The notes under the pieces were generated by a model. The model was not told the origin of the DNA, made no database searches, and worked only from the letters and a program-made list of their open reading frames with translations. Below are positions 37,310-45,588 of a stretch of DNA of 64,000 nt, one piece after another. This stretch comes from a virus. The translations under genes and the position numbers were made by a program. The DNA lies in the IMG/VR virus record IMGVR_UViG_3300009181_000033, positions 1 through 64,000 of that record; one strand, 5' to 3'. Numbering within the stretch: position 1 is the stretch's first letter; each line of letters opens with the position of its first letter.

Positions 37310-38650
37310 TCAACCTCCATTATTATTCCATTTTTCAAAGGCGCTCAGAACCTTCGTATCGACGTCGGAAGGATCACGGAACCTACAGAACACTGGGAAT
37401 CTTACCTTGCCATCCGCCGTAAGGCCGTCAGTGGTCAGTGGATCAGGCTGGCCTTCCACTTCAGCAATCTTGCCGATCCATGAATCAGGATCAACATTAA
37501 TCTCGGCCTTAAGCTTGTCCGTGAACCCGCCGCCGCACCGTGTCACCACACCATTCGGCATGAGAATCTCGAAACCTCCCCACATTCCTTCACGCTTGGA
37601 ACCACGGCGACCCTCGTAATGTCCGACAATGACGCCTTCATGAGTGGCAACCGGCTTGAGCTTAACCACTGAATCAGATCGCTTAAATACATAGGGAGAC
37701 TCAAGGCGCTTCACCATGATGCCTTCGTATCCGCCTTCCATCGACTTGGAATAGAAGTCCATCAGGTCCGCTTCTCCATCAACAGACTTGCCTGGAACCT
37801 GTACGACGTGTGTCGAACCGACTTCCTTGACAAGATCAGTAACGAGACCGATTCGATCTTCGAGAGTAGATTCATTTGTCTGGTCGCGCCAATCTTCAAA
37901 GTGCATGGCATCAAAGACGTGAAAAATCATGCCACTGTCATCTTTGCCTTTCTTGTGTGACATGACAACAGATGCTGACTCATTCCAATCCTGACCCATG
38001 CATTCCCCATCGAGAACAAAGTCATCCCAGGAAGCAGCCTCAAGGGCAGACTTAATTGTTGGCAGTGTCTCAAGCACACTTCCACTTCGCGTAAACATGG
38101 TCACTTCACCATTATGTTTCACAGCAATACATCGAAGACCATCGAGCTTAGGCTCGACACGAACTGGATAGTCGATGGGATCATCGATGACAATTCCCTT
38201 ATCAACCTCGAAGTGGGAGGTTAGCGATTCGGCCAGCTGCACCGAGAACTTGGCTACGGCTCCTGGCCAGGTTTTATCAACAATCGAAGAAGATGCACCA
38301 ACCCTGAGATTACGAAGCAAGATACGAAGGCACCATTTCTGCTGCGGACCAGTCATATCAATAAACAACCTCACGACTAGGTCTTTTGCCGCATTGCCGG
38401 TAACTTTTCTTGAGGACAATTTTTCGTAGATTTCCTCAAGAAAATGCTCAACAACGAGATCATCAGCACCAATTCCTTCTGCTTTGGGCATCTTGAATTT
38501 ATTCACGTAGAAATTGGTGTATGGATCACCGACTGCAACGAAGATGCGCTTGAGGAGATCGTTCTTGCTGCTACGCTCGAGAAGGTCTTCCTTGAAGAGG
38601 CGGGAGTTGTCAGACTCTAGGGCTTCGAGAATGTCGATGACGCTGTTCAT
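37310..38650 (-). CDS. ATP-dependent DNA ligase
   Basis: 446 residues (T4 ligase 487, T7 359). Motif I KLDGLR has the adenylated lysine K168. Motif III DFVLDGE is at 210-216, motif IV EGIMVK at 309-314 and motif V VVKLKP at 328-333. After it comes the OB domain (VIVGHYEGRRGSKREGMWGGFEI). The N-terminal 140 residues are a DNA-binding domain. It seals nicks in phage replication and repair. The gene is visibly richer in G+C than its neighbours, which may reflect acquisition. Confidence 0.92.
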   Translation of the reverse strand: MNSVIDILEALESDNSRLFKEDLLERSSKNDLLKRIFVAVGDPYTNFYVNKFKMPKAEGIGADDLVVEHFLEEIYEKLSSRKVTGNAAKDLVVRLFIDMTGPQQKWCLRILLRNLRVGASSSIVDKTWPGAVAKFSVQLAESLTSHFEVDKGIVIDDPIDYPVRVEPKLDGLRCIAVKHNGEVTMFTRSGSVLETLPTIKSALEAASWDDFVLDGECMGQDWNESASVVMSHKKGKDDSGMIFHVFDAMHFEDWRDQTNESTLEDRIGLVTDLVKEVGSTHVVQVPGKSVDGEADLMDFYSKSMEGGYEGIMVKRLESPYVFKRSDSVVKLKPVATHEGVIVGHYEGRRGSKREGMWGGFEILMPNGVVTRCGGGFTDKLKAEINVDPDSWIGKIAEVEGQPDPLTTDGLTADGKVRFPVFCRFRDPSDVDTKVLSAFEKWNNNGG

Positions 38651-38700
38651 ATTCCTATATTACCTCGCAAAAAGTTGACTTTGCACCTCCGCATGGAATA

Positions 38701-39405
38701 TTACTCGATACGCTTCACAAGGGCTCCATAAGCTGAATTTTCTGGCATAAAAACACTGTATCGCTTGATCCTCGGCCGGCGCCTTGTCCCGTCGTTCACA
38801 AGGGCTTCATAAGTACCAGGTTCCACTTTGTCGGTAAGAGCAGCTCGAGGGATGAGGCGACCCCTGCCATGGACCCTAAGGTTTCTTCTAAATTCATAGG
38901 TGTTCTCCTTGAGAAGCTTCGACAGGAAATCAGAAATGGCCTGTTTCTTATTCCTCAGGTCTCTCTCGATCCTCTGTTCATTGTTTAGTGTCATGATCTT
39001 AATGGGCTTTGAAGAAATTTGCCTGATGTCATCCACTAGATCCCGCACCAAAGCGAGGCATTCCATCCGATTTTCGAAAGCTTCCCAAGCTGCAGAATAC
39101 ATGGAACCCAGTGTCATGGTAATGCCTAACTTGTTGGGAACCCACACATTTCCTTCATCGTCTTGGATTTCACACTCGCCAGTCCAGCTCATTGTGCAAT
39201 CAGCGACATGATTTTGCCATGCATTCGGCTTGTTGTCCTTGATCCTGAAGCGCAGCGAAATTTCCTTTTTCTCGGGAGCATCACTGAGAAAAACATCATT
39301 GAGATTATTAAGGCAAGAATTCTCCAGATACTGTACTGCGTCCGAAGACATGATCTTCTGGATGATGAGACGGCTGATGACGTTGGTTTCACTGGGAGTG
39401 TTCAT
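38701..39405 (-). CDS. Hypothetical protein
   Basis: 234 residues from the ATG at 39405, with GGAG 8 bases upstream; the longer frame lacks a site. Features: a FRIKDNKPNAWQNHVADCTMSWTGECEIQDDEGN segment, a helix-rich middle with LRNKKQAISDFLSKLLKENTYEFRRNLRVHGRGR, and a basic C terminus. The basic patches and location next to ligase suggest a nucleic-acid role, but no family is recognised. It overlaps the gene before it by 17 bases. Confidence 0.6.
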   Translation of the reverse strand: MNTPSETNVISRLIIQKIMSSDAVQYLENSCLNNLNDVFLSDAPEKKEISLRFRIKDNKPNAWQNHVADCTMSWTGECEIQDDEGNVWVPNKLGITMTLGSMYSAAWEAFENRMECLALVRDLVDDIRQISSKPIKIMTLNNEQRIERDLRNKKQAISDFLSKLLKENTYEFRRNLRVHGRGRLIPRAALTDKVEPGTYEALVNDGTRRRPRIKRYSVFMPENSAYGALVKRIE

Positions 39406-39883
39406 GATCATTCTCCAATTTTTGATTTTTATCGGGAGTGTAGTCAAAAGTAAAGCAAGGGTAATAGTCTGCGCCGTAATCAGTGCCGATTGTCAACCAG
39501 GTGTGGCCGGTATTAACATCTTTGAGAACCCATCCTGAAAATGCATCAATCCTTGCTCTGTCATCATCAATTTCATTACCTTCATCATCGTATCTCATGT
39601 GGACTCGGGTGGACTTTCCACCGTGCTGAAGGGCTACTTTTGCAATTGAATTTTTAAAAAATATCTTGCCCACTTCTAGCGTTTTAAAACACTCAAAATA
39701 TGATCGATATCCATCGCTAGGGTTTTCAACTGCTTCCAAGACCATTTTGGAGCCGTTTGCTCCAATACAAAAACAATTGTTGTCTACGCCGTAAAAATCA
39801 TATACCCCATTGATTAGGCTGTTAAATAATTTGTGATCAAATCTATTATCAATATCTTCTTCATCAAAATAACAACCGACCAT
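39389..39883 (-). CDS. Hypothetical protein
   Basis: 164 residues from the ATG at 39883, with AGAGGAAG upstream; the TTG start at 39916 is less likely. It is acidic and beta-rich (GCYFDEEDIDNRFDHKLFNSLINGVYDFYGVDNNCF, DGYRSYFECF, GWVLKDVNTGHTWLTIGTDYGADYYPCF). No membrane or enzyme motif is seen. Its 3' end overlaps the next gene. A strong terminator lies just upstream at 39921-39949. Confidence 0.6.
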   Translation of the reverse strand: MVGCYFDEEDIDNRFDHKLFNSLINGVYDFYGVDNNCFCIGANGSKMVLEAVENPSDGYRSYFECFKTLEVGKIFFKNSIAKVALQHGGKSTRVHMRYDDEGNEIDDDRARIDAFSGWVLKDVNTGHTWLTIGTDYGADYYPCFTFDYTPDKNQKLENDHEHSQ

Positions 39884-39920
39884 GTGCCCTGTTCTTCCTC
39901 TAAGACAAGGTAACAAAAAA

Positions 39921-39949
39921 ATTCGGGACGTTGCACCAACGTCCCGAAT
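39921..39949 (-). terminator. Rho-independent terminator
   Basis: A 13-bp perfect stem (ATTCGGGACGTTG and its complement) with a 3-base loop. Read on the minus strand it is followed by a run of seven T. It sits 28 bases after the stop of the exported transglycosylase-like gene. Confidence 0.8.
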
Positions 39950-39977
39950 AAAAAATCACACCAAATTCAAAAATGAA

Positions 39978-40538
39978 TTATGTCGTGCACTTTTTTCTTG
40001 GCCTGTCGACACAAGCCTGCTCTTCTGATTGAACCGATTTGACTTTTTTTGCACTAGACAGTGTCTTTTTGTACTGAAGGAAGGTTTTTAACTCCCTCTT
40101 GGCGGCGTCCGAATGGATTGCCGCATTGCCTGCCACGTAACATCGGAACGTAGCGTCAGCCCTTGGTGTCTGTGCCCAACAGCGATTGAGCACGCGCAAG
40201 GACAATGTAAGTTGTAGCTTCCGACTGGAGCAGATTTCGGAACGGGTGTGACCTTCCCAGTTCCTACCTCTCATCACCTGTCCGAGACCAACAGAACGAC
40301 CTCCATCGCCATTGGTGCTACACTTCTCTACAGACTCCTTTAGCCCGGATTCATTGACGATTGCCGCCGCCAAAAGGGCGACTGCGACCTCACTATCCAT
40401 TCGGAGCCCCTTTTCACTGTGTGACTCTGTTTCGACCACTGCAAAAATGTCCTCCGTGATCGCACCAATGCGATCAGCGTTAACGGAGGGCACGGTAGCA
40501 TGCAAGGCCAAAGCGAGTGCAGTTACTAACTGTGTCAT
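39978..40538 (-). CDS. Exported lytic transglycosylase-like protein
   Basis: 186 residues. The first 21 are a signal peptide (TQLVTALALALHATVPSVNA). AAIVNESGLKESV carries a candidate catalytic glutamate E63, and GGRSVGLGQVM at 80-89 is the S-x-GLxQ type motif of SLT-like transglycosylases. CYVAGNAA near 130 is the usual substrate-groove region. It has several cysteines, which suits the periplasm. It probably cuts peptidoglycan. GGAG precedes the start. Confidence 0.6.
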   Translation of the reverse strand: MTQLVTALALALHATVPSVNADRIGAITEDIFAVVETESHSEKGLRMDSEVAVALLAAAIVNESGLKESVEKCSTNGDGGRSVGLGQVMRGRNWEGHTRSEICSSRKLQLTLSLRVLNRCWAQTPRADATFRCYVAGNAAIHSDAAKRELKTFLQYKKTLSSAKKVKSVQSEEQACVDRPRKKCTT

Positions 40539-40596
40539 TTTAGTTTCTCCTTAATCACTCTCAGAATTCAACTGCGAATTCACAGAAAAAATTCAA

Positions 40597-40626
40597 AAAG
40601 TGTTCGGTAATTATACGGAACACTTT
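40597..40626 (-). terminator. Hairpin, probable terminator for the sigma operon
   Basis: A 9-bp perfect stem (AAAGTGTTC and complement) with a 12-base loop. On the minus strand it is followed by a T-rich run. Together with the next hairpin it ends the operon at 40745-42468. Confidence 0.55.
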
Positions 40627-40659
40627 CAAAATGGACAATATTTGTCTTATAATAAATCA

Positions 40660-40708
40660 AAAATAAATCATCACATAAAATATCGATGATTATGTGATGA
40701 TTTATTTT
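40660..40708. terminator. 19-bp perfect inverted repeat, bidirectional terminator or other structure
   Basis: Arms 40660-40678 and 40690-40708 are perfect complements with an 11-base loop. Their A/T ends provide T tracts on both strands. It is 36 bases after the stop of the gene at 40745. A protein-binding or origin role cannot be excluded. Confidence 0.65.
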
Positions 40709-40744
40709 ATGCCAATTGTGGCGCACCTAAGCACGCAATTTGAG

Positions 40745-41107
40745 CTACTTATGTTTCTTCTTTTTTTTGTCTTGTTGGGTAATAATTTCTACTTCAATTG
40801 AAGGTGGGTCGAAGTCTTCGATATCTTCTTGCCTGCCTGTTGTTTCTTCAATGATGGGTGGTGGCTCGAGCAAAACAATGCCCTCAGTGGGTGATGAAAC
40901 AGAAAATTCAATTTCTGATTTTTTGCCAATTGTAAGATTAAACATTTCTAGGTCAGGAGTAGTAACTCCCATGGAAGAACATCTCTCCGACAAAGTTTCA
41001 TAGGCAGTTATTCCTGAATCTGTTAAAAAATCCTTTAAGGTTTTCTTTTTTCTTCTTAAGATGTCCATCAAGCCTAATTTGGACAAACTTCGTTGTTGTA
41101 ACCTCAT
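40745..41107 (-). CDS. Hypothetical protein in the sigma operon
   Basis: 120 residues. The N-terminal half looks like a small helical domain (LSKLGLMDILRRKKKTLKDFLTDSGITAYETLSERCSSMG). The C-terminal half is acidic and disordered and ends in KKKKKHK. There is an AGGAT site before the ATG. It is the last gene of the operon holding the sigma factor. A transcription-linked role is possible but not shown. Confidence 0.6.
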   Translation of the reverse strand: MRLQQRSLSKLGLMDILRRKKKTLKDFLTDSGITAYETLSERCSSMGVTTPDLEMFNLTIGKKSEIEFSVSSPTEGIVLLEPPPIIEETTGRQEDIEDFDPPSIEVEIITQQDKKKKKHK

Positions 41108-41118
41108 TTCTAATCCTT

Positions 41119-41406
41119 TCAGTGGTTCGATTTTACATCGATTGTCTGCAAAATTTCACAGATGCCTTGTTGAAATTGCGGGGAACGAATAATTTGATCC
41201 AATCTCTGCTCTGAGACATTAACATCCCACTCCTTCAAAATAGGAACGGCAAATTTTCGCATTACACGTAAAACATAATTGCGTGCTGAAGAGTGATTCA
41301 TTTTAAAACCAATTGACGACATTGTATCTGCAATGTCTCTATAATTGATGCCGTCATTCTCCACCACAGTAGCATACGAAGGCTTCTTCGAACTATTCTT
41401 CATCAT
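41119..41406 (-). CDS. Small sigma-region-4-like helix-turn-helix protein
   Basis: 95 residues. YRDIADTMSSIGFKMNHSSARNYVLRVMRKF looks like an HTH of the sigma region 4.2 type: a first helix with DIA, a turn, then a recognition helix with SSARNY. The remaining residues are helical. It lies two genes downstream of the sigma gene that lacks region 4.2, in the same operon, and could supply -35 contacts or bind the RNA polymerase flap in trans (inference). It could also be an independent repressor. Confidence 0.6.
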   Translation of the reverse strand: MMKNSSKKPSYATVVENDGINYRDIADTMSSIGFKMNHSSARNYVLRVMRKFAVPILKEWDVNVSEQRLDQIIRSPQFQQGICEILQTIDVKSNH

Positions 41407-41671
41407 TTACCTTTCGCAATTTTCCCATTGCCATGGGAGAAAATCTAGATTGCTGCAAAACAGCCAGCCTTTTAGCTAAATCAAAATCAGTATCATATTC
41501 ATTTTTAAGGACAATATCCTTATTTTGTTTTTCGTTCCTCTTCGACAAGAGGAATTTGCATTCCTTTATGTCATTAGACAAACTTCGGACTAAAAATAAT
41601 GTGCTGAGTGAAATAATAGCTGAGGAAAAGAACAGCATTAATTCAAGTACAAAATTTATTCCAATGCGCAT
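41393..41671 (-). CDS. Small membrane protein between sigma pieces
   Basis: 92 residues. Residues 4-28 are one hydrophobic segment ([24 protein letters not shown]), followed by a basic, helical tail. It overlaps the sigma gene by 16 bases and the HTH gene by 14, so all three are translationally linked. It is probably anchored in the inner membrane. Function unknown. Confidence 0.6.
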   Translation of the reverse strand: MRIGINFVLELMLFFSSAIISLSTLFLVRSLSNDIKECKFLLSKRNEKQNKDIVLKNEYDTDFDLAKRLAVLQQSRFSPMAMGKLRKVNDEE

Positions 41672-42468
41672 CCTGCCTCTAATGCAACTAATTCTTCTGG
41701 TGAAATAAAATAATCTGAACGATTATCTGGTTCGTCAAACAAACCGAACCGCAATCTTAAAATTGCCGCCTCCTTTTCCGAGAGTGTCATCAATACACTT
41801 TTGACAATTCCCATCAATTCCTTTGAAGAAACGTTAAAGAACGGATCGTTACTTTCCTCTGTGTCCTCAAGTCTTTCCTCAAGAGTTGCAGCATCAGGAT
41901 CATTGGACACAGATTGATTCAAAGAGACAATATTCTTCCCAGAAGAAAGAGTTGCCTTCACAACAGTTTCAGACGCATCTACGATATCTGCCAAATCCCC
42001 ATCAGAAGGATCACACCCCATTTGCTCACGAAATTCTTCGGTTGCTTGCAGCAATTTCTTTTGAAGCGTTGCAGCATGGGCAGGCAATCTAATCATGCGT
42101 TTTCGCTTCAGCACATGTTGACTAATGGCTTGTTTGATCCACCAAGTTGCATAAGTTGAAAAACGAAAACCTTTTTTGTGATCGAATCTTTCGATTGCCT
42201 TTAGTAGGCCTAAATTACCTTCCTGAATGAGGTCCTCAAGAGGAATATTATGGCCTTTGTGCTTTTTTGCAATGGAGATTACAAGGCGAAGATTACTTTC
42301 GATAAGCTTTTTTCTAGCCTTTTCACCTACAGTACCACCTGTTGCATATTGCTGAAAAAGATCGATGACCTCCGGGTGTTTAAGCTGTGTAAATGATTTC
42401 ATGTCATTCAAATAGGAATGAATGATATCACTGTTTGAAAACGAGCCAATCTTAAAAGTTTCTGCCAT
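41656..42468 (-). CDS. Sigma-70 family factor lacking region 4.2
   Basis: 270 residues. Region 2 is complete at about 51-125 ([47 protein letters not shown]). Region 3 follows to about 185. Region 4.1 is present ([16 protein letters not shown], 228-243), but the HTH of region 4.2 is absent and the protein ends [15 protein letters not shown]. It should bind core polymerase and -10 DNA but not -35 DNA by itself. It may act with the HTH protein at 41119. It is closer to bacterial RpoD/RpoH than the gp55-like protein at 13302. Confidence 0.85.
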   Translation of the reverse strand: MAETFKIGSFSNSDIIHSYLNDMKSFTQLKHPEVIDLFQQYATGGTVGEKARKKLIESNLRLVISIAKKHKGHNIPLEDLIQEGNLGLLKAIERFDHKKGFRFSTYATWWIKQAISQHVLKRKRMIRLPAHAATLQKKLLQATEEFREQMGCDPSDGDLADIVDASETVVKATLSSGKNIVSLNQSVSNDPDAATLEERLEDTEESNDPFFNVSSKELMGIVKSVLMTLSEKEAAILRLRFGLFDEPDNRSDYFISPEELVALEAGCALE

Positions 42469-42501
42469 TTTTATTTATCTCAAATAATCCGAGTCTTGGA
42501 C

Positions 42502-42837
42502 TCAATTAATTCCAGCTTGGATGTGATCAATGCCAGTGCCTTGATCATATGAGTCAATGAAGTCTTCTGGGTTTAATTTGATGTACTTTTCATGGGCCAA
42601 CTTCCTTGAATCCCTAATTCCATTTTCTCTCTGGATATAAGCCAATTCAATTTCCCAGGGGTAAGGGTCCATTCCTGCCTTGATTGCCTGGTCCCTTGTT
42701 AAATTCAAATAACCATACCTCTCCCATAGATCATCATCTGAAGCATATGCCAAGGAATCCATGTCTACGACATATGGCATATCGATATGGGGTCGAGAAA
42801 TGCTCTGCTGGTTGTTCTGCTTCTTGTTCTTCTTCAT
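42502..42837 (-). CDS. Hypothetical protein
   Basis: 111 residues from the ATG at 42837, with AAGGAGGAG eight bases upstream; the TTG at 42843 is not needed. Acidic, with WERYGYLNLTRDQAIKAGMDPYPWEIELAYIQRENG in the middle. Not recognised. It is separated from the sigma gene by 33 bases and could be co-transcribed with it. Confidence 0.65.
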   Translation of the reverse strand: MKKNKKQNNQQSISRPHIDMPYVVDMDSLAYASDDDLWERYGYLNLTRDQAIKAGMDPYPWEIELAYIQRENGIRDSRKLAHEKYIKLNPEDFIDSYDQGTGIDHIQAGIN

Positions 42838-42839
42838 GT

Positions 42840-42935
42840 TCAATTCTCCTCCTTGTTAATTGACTTCTTAGCGTAAAAAATAACTGCGCAAGCTGTTGCA
42901 ACAATAGTTGCCGTAATTAAAAGTTTTTTTAGCAC
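42840..42935 (-). CDS. 31-residue single-pass membrane peptide
   Basis: The GTG start codes KKLLITATIVATACAVIFYA, one clear transmembrane segment, then a short KKSINKEEN tail. The end of the frame contains the ribosome site of the next gene, which suggests coupling. No good ribosome site precedes it. Small phage membrane peptides of this type are common, but this one is only a candidate. Confidence 0.45.
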   Translation of the reverse strand: MLKKLLITATIVATACAVIFYAKKSINKEEN

Positions 42936-42983
42936 ATGCACACCATAATCATCACACTTTCAAAAGTACACGCCAGTCCAATA

Positions 42984-43208
42984 TCATTTTTCATATAGAA
43001 TATCTAGTGCTTCTTCAATTTTTGAAGACAACTGTGATAACATGCTGACCGAATCGACAAAGTCGAGAAAAATTGGTCTGGAGTTAGGTCCATGGTGGAA
43101 TTTAAATCTTCCGTGATTTGATACCATCACGTGTAGACTATTGTCAGGAGACACGTATCCTTGGATCCAAGTCTCGGTTTTTTCGCGGAGAGAAATGACT
43201 TTGCCCAT
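42984..43208 (-). CDS. Small hypothetical protein
   Basis: 74 residues with beta strands and a final helix (WIQGYVSPDNSLHVMVSNHGRFKFHHGPNSRPIFLDF, then LSQLSSKIEEALDIL). It begins 2 bases after the stop of the deaminase gene. No known motif. Confidence 0.6.
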   Translation of the reverse strand: MGKVISLREKTETWIQGYVSPDNSLHVMVSNHGRFKFHHGPNSRPIFLDFVDSVSMLSQLSSKIEEALDILYEK

Positions 43209-43209
43209 G

Positions 43210-43575
43210 TTAGCTCCTTAAATCTAAGATCCCCCATTCATTGGGGTCAATCGTGTAAACGACTTTCGTGACACCCACACCCCTCAGTCTACGCTCACAG
43301 CCAGGACATGGCTTGGCTAGTGCCCAGTCACCTGTTCCTTTTGCGACCCTTGCCACCCAAACCACAGAACCATGTGTAAGCTTTCTTACTAGTCTTGTTT
43401 CTGCATGATGTCTTGGTGCACAGTCAGGCGCTGCAATATTCCTGGATGAAACAAGAACTCCATCATTCCGAAGACCCATCGCACCCAACCAAAAAGTGCG
43501 ATTGTCATCAGATCGATTTCTACCTTGCAAGGCAGCATCAGCTGCCAATTGCAGCATTTTCTTATCTGAAGCCAT
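43210..43575 (-). CDS. Cytidine/deoxycytidylate deaminase-like protein
   Basis: 121 residues. It has the zinc-binding HAE at H57-A58-E59 and PCPGC at 89-93, the two motifs of the cytidine deaminase superfamily. CAPRHHAETRL and GVGVTKVVYT flank them. The protein is shorter than T4 dCMP deaminase (193) and could act on nucleotides, a base, or RNA. Nucleotide supply for replication is the plain reading. Confidence 0.8.
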   Translation of the reverse strand: MASDKKMLQLAADAALQGRNRSDDNRTFWLGAMGLRNDGVLVSSRNIAAPDCAPRHHAETRLVRKLTHGSVVWVARVAKGTGDWALAKPCPGCERRLRGVGVTKVVYTIDPNEWGILDLRS

Positions 43576-43650
43576 GTGCTATTCTTGTTATATCACCGTC
43601 TTGCAAAATCTTGCACCGAAATAAAATTTTATTTTCTAAGACGAATTTGA

Positions 43651-43722
43651 TGGAGCCACCCGGGTCGAACTGAGATCGAGTGATTCAAAATCACGAACCT
43701 TAATGTCCCAATGATATCACTG
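43651..43722 (-). pseudogene. Degenerate tRNA-Gln(TTG)-like sequence
   Basis: The anticodon arm is intact (GTGA, loop TTTTGAA with TTG, TCAC) and the 3' end reads GGTGGCT followed by CCA. The T stem and acceptor do not pair well. It is probably a decayed tRNA upstream of the lysis genes. Confidence 0.35.
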
Positions 43723-43781
43723 CACATTGCGATGACAGCGCCTTAGTTTGCATAAATTAAATTTATGAAATATTTAGCTTT

Positions 43782-44564
43782 ATGAATGAATCACTTATTA
43801 CTTCAATTGAAGGACTGAAATTTGTTTCAAAGTGGGAAGGTAAAATTTCACGTCCTTATTTGGATGTTGCAAAAAAATGGACAATTGGCGTGGGCCATTT
43901 GATCAAACCAACCGATTCTTTTAGTCTCATATCAAATGATCAAGTGAAAAGTCTTCTGATCAGCAAAGACAAAAATCATCCAGTTGCAAAAATAGCCTTG
44001 CCAGATGAAGAAATATTAAATATACTGTCTAAAGACGTATCTGAATGTGAAGTATCTATAAAGAAAAATATCAAAGTAGCACTAAATCAAAATCAATTTG
44101 ATGCCCTTGTTAGCTTTGGCTTCAATTGCGGCGTGGGAGTATACAGCAAATCAGGTGTCGCCACTGCATTAAATGCAGGGAAATATGAAGAGGTGTCAAC
44201 AAGACTTCTGGATTGGGACAAAGCAAGGGTTGACGGCGTGTTGCAGCCTGTTTTAAGAACTAGAAGAGAAAGCGAAGGCCAATTATTTTCAAAACCTGTC
44301 ATTGAATCACAAAATCAAATAGAACAATCAGCGACTGTCACGCAACCCAATGATCCAATAGTACCTTGGACAAAGAACGAATTAAAAATAGCACAACAAC
44401 AGCTAAAAAAAATAGGCCTATACTCCTTGGGAATTGATGGTATATGGGGAAATGGCACCAAGGCTGGCATAACAGCTTTTGCAAACAGTGTTGGGACAAA
44501 GCTATCCGTTGACTCTTCGACAGGAGTACCGCTCTCTCTCCTCAATGAATTAAAGAAAAGATAA
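43782..44564 (+). CDS. Endolysin: T4-type lysozyme plus peptidoglycan-binding domain
   Basis: 260 residues. The N-terminal GH24 domain has E19, D28 and T34 (KWEGKISRPYLD, KKWTIGVGHL), the same spacing as E11-D20-T26 in T4 lysozyme. Residues about 195-255 are a PG_binding_1 domain (AQQQLKKIGLYSLGIDGIWGNGT). There is no signal peptide, so a holin must release it. The metallopeptidase gene follows. Confidence 0.92.
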   Translation: MNESLITSIEGLKFVSKWEGKISRPYLDVAKKWTIGVGHLIKPTDSFSLISNDQVKSLLISKDKNHPVAKIALPDEEILNILSKDVSECEVSIKKNIKVALNQNQFDALVSFGFNCGVGVYSKSGVATALNAGKYEEVSTRLLDWDKARVDGVLQPVLRTRRESEGQLFSKPVIESQNQIEQSATVTQPNDPIVPWTKNELKIAQQQLKKIGLYSLGIDGIWGNGTKAGITAFANSVGTKLSVDSSTGVPLSLLNELKKR

Positions 44565-44590
44565 TTCAATTGTGAATAATAATTAAAATT

Positions 44591-45385
44591 GTGAAAAAAT
44601 TATTTTCTAAACTAGCCTCAATAATCAAACCACAGTCTCCATTGGTCCCCAAGGCAATTGATGCCACTGTGCCTACAATTAACATCATAGATGAATCAAC
44701 CCTTTTGGAAGAAAAGGATTTCTTATCCATGGTCGAAGCATGTAAAATCCAATTGGATCAACATGCAGCCCCCATGTGGCTTAGGGGGACGTGGAATATC
44801 GTGGTAAACCAACCAGGAGATGTTGGTTATCCCATTGTGATTGTTGACGATCCAGATCAAGCAGGAATTTTAGGATATCACACAAAATCACCCTGTGGCA
44901 AGGTATGGGGCAGGGTGTTTGTTAAGCCTGTTATTGACAGAAAAGGATCGATGTTAAAGGGACCACTAAGCGTCTCTGCAGTGCTTTCACATGAAATACT
45001 TGAAGCTTATTGCGATCCTGATGTCAACATGTGGGCTGACAGAGGAGACGGACTCTTAGTGGCTTATGAAATATGTGACCCTGTTGAAAATGATGTTTAT
45101 GAAATTACAACTAACTCAGGCATAGACGTTTCAGTTTCCAACTTTGTTTTGCCAACATGGTTCGATGCCAATGCACCTCAGGGTGCCAAATTGGATTTTT
45201 TGGCAAAAACTGCAAAACCATTCCAAATGTCACCCGGTGGATATACCGTAACAATGCAATCGAAAACTGGCGAAATAAAGAATGTATATGGTTCTTTAGA
45301 CTCAGAATATTTACACGGAATTAGGCAATTGCCTCATCCTGCGTCTAGATCGACCAGAAAAATATCTACAATCAAATCAACCTGA
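44591..45385 (+). CDS. Metallopeptidase-like protein with HExxE motif
   Basis: 264 residues from a GTG. VLSHEILEAYCDPDVNMW carries H134-E135, and AYEICDPVE follows. This SHE..EA..DP...EixD arrangement is shared by a family of putative zinc metallopeptidases. A third ligand cannot be fixed by eye. It follows the endolysin by 26 bases, suggesting a lysis or wall-related job. No signal peptide is seen. Confidence 0.55.
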   Translation: MKKLFSKLASIIKPQSPLVPKAIDATVPTINIIDESTLLEEKDFLSMVEACKIQLDQHAAPMWLRGTWNIVVNQPGDVGYPIVIVDDPDQAGILGYHTKSPCGKVWGRVFVKPVIDRKGSMLKGPLSVSAVLSHEILEAYCDPDVNMWADRGDGLLVAYEICDPVENDVYEITTNSGIDVSVSNFVLPTWFDANAPQGAKLDFLAKTAKPFQMSPGGYTVTMQSKTGEIKNVYGSLDSEYLHGIRQLPHPASRSTRKISTIKST

Positions 45386-45577
45386 TGATTTATTAGGGCT
45401 ATTGTAGTTGTCTGCAGCCCATCCATTTCCCCTTAAGACAAAGCTAGTTTTAGAAATCAATCTTTTATGTGTTGAAACTTTGCAGCGTGGACATGTTGCA
45501 ACAGGATTCTCATTAATTGATTGCTCAATTTCAAATTCATTACTGCAAACTAAACAAGCATAATCATAAGTAGGCAT
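45377..45577 (-). CDS. FmdB-type zinc ribbon protein
   Basis: 66 residues from the ATG at 45577; a GTG at 45592 overlapping the previous stop is also possible. MPTYDYACLVC (two cysteines), CPRCKVSTHKRLIS and a tail with GNGW are typical of the FmdB/CxxC_CxxC_SSSS family. It probably binds zinc and is regulatory; the target is unknown. It converges on the gene at 44591 with a 9-base overlap. Confidence 0.8.
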   Translation of the reverse strand: MPTYDYACLVCSNEFEIEQSINENPVATCPRCKVSTHKRLISKTSFVLRGNGWAADNYNSPNKSSG

Positions 45578-45588
45578 TTTCTTCTCTC

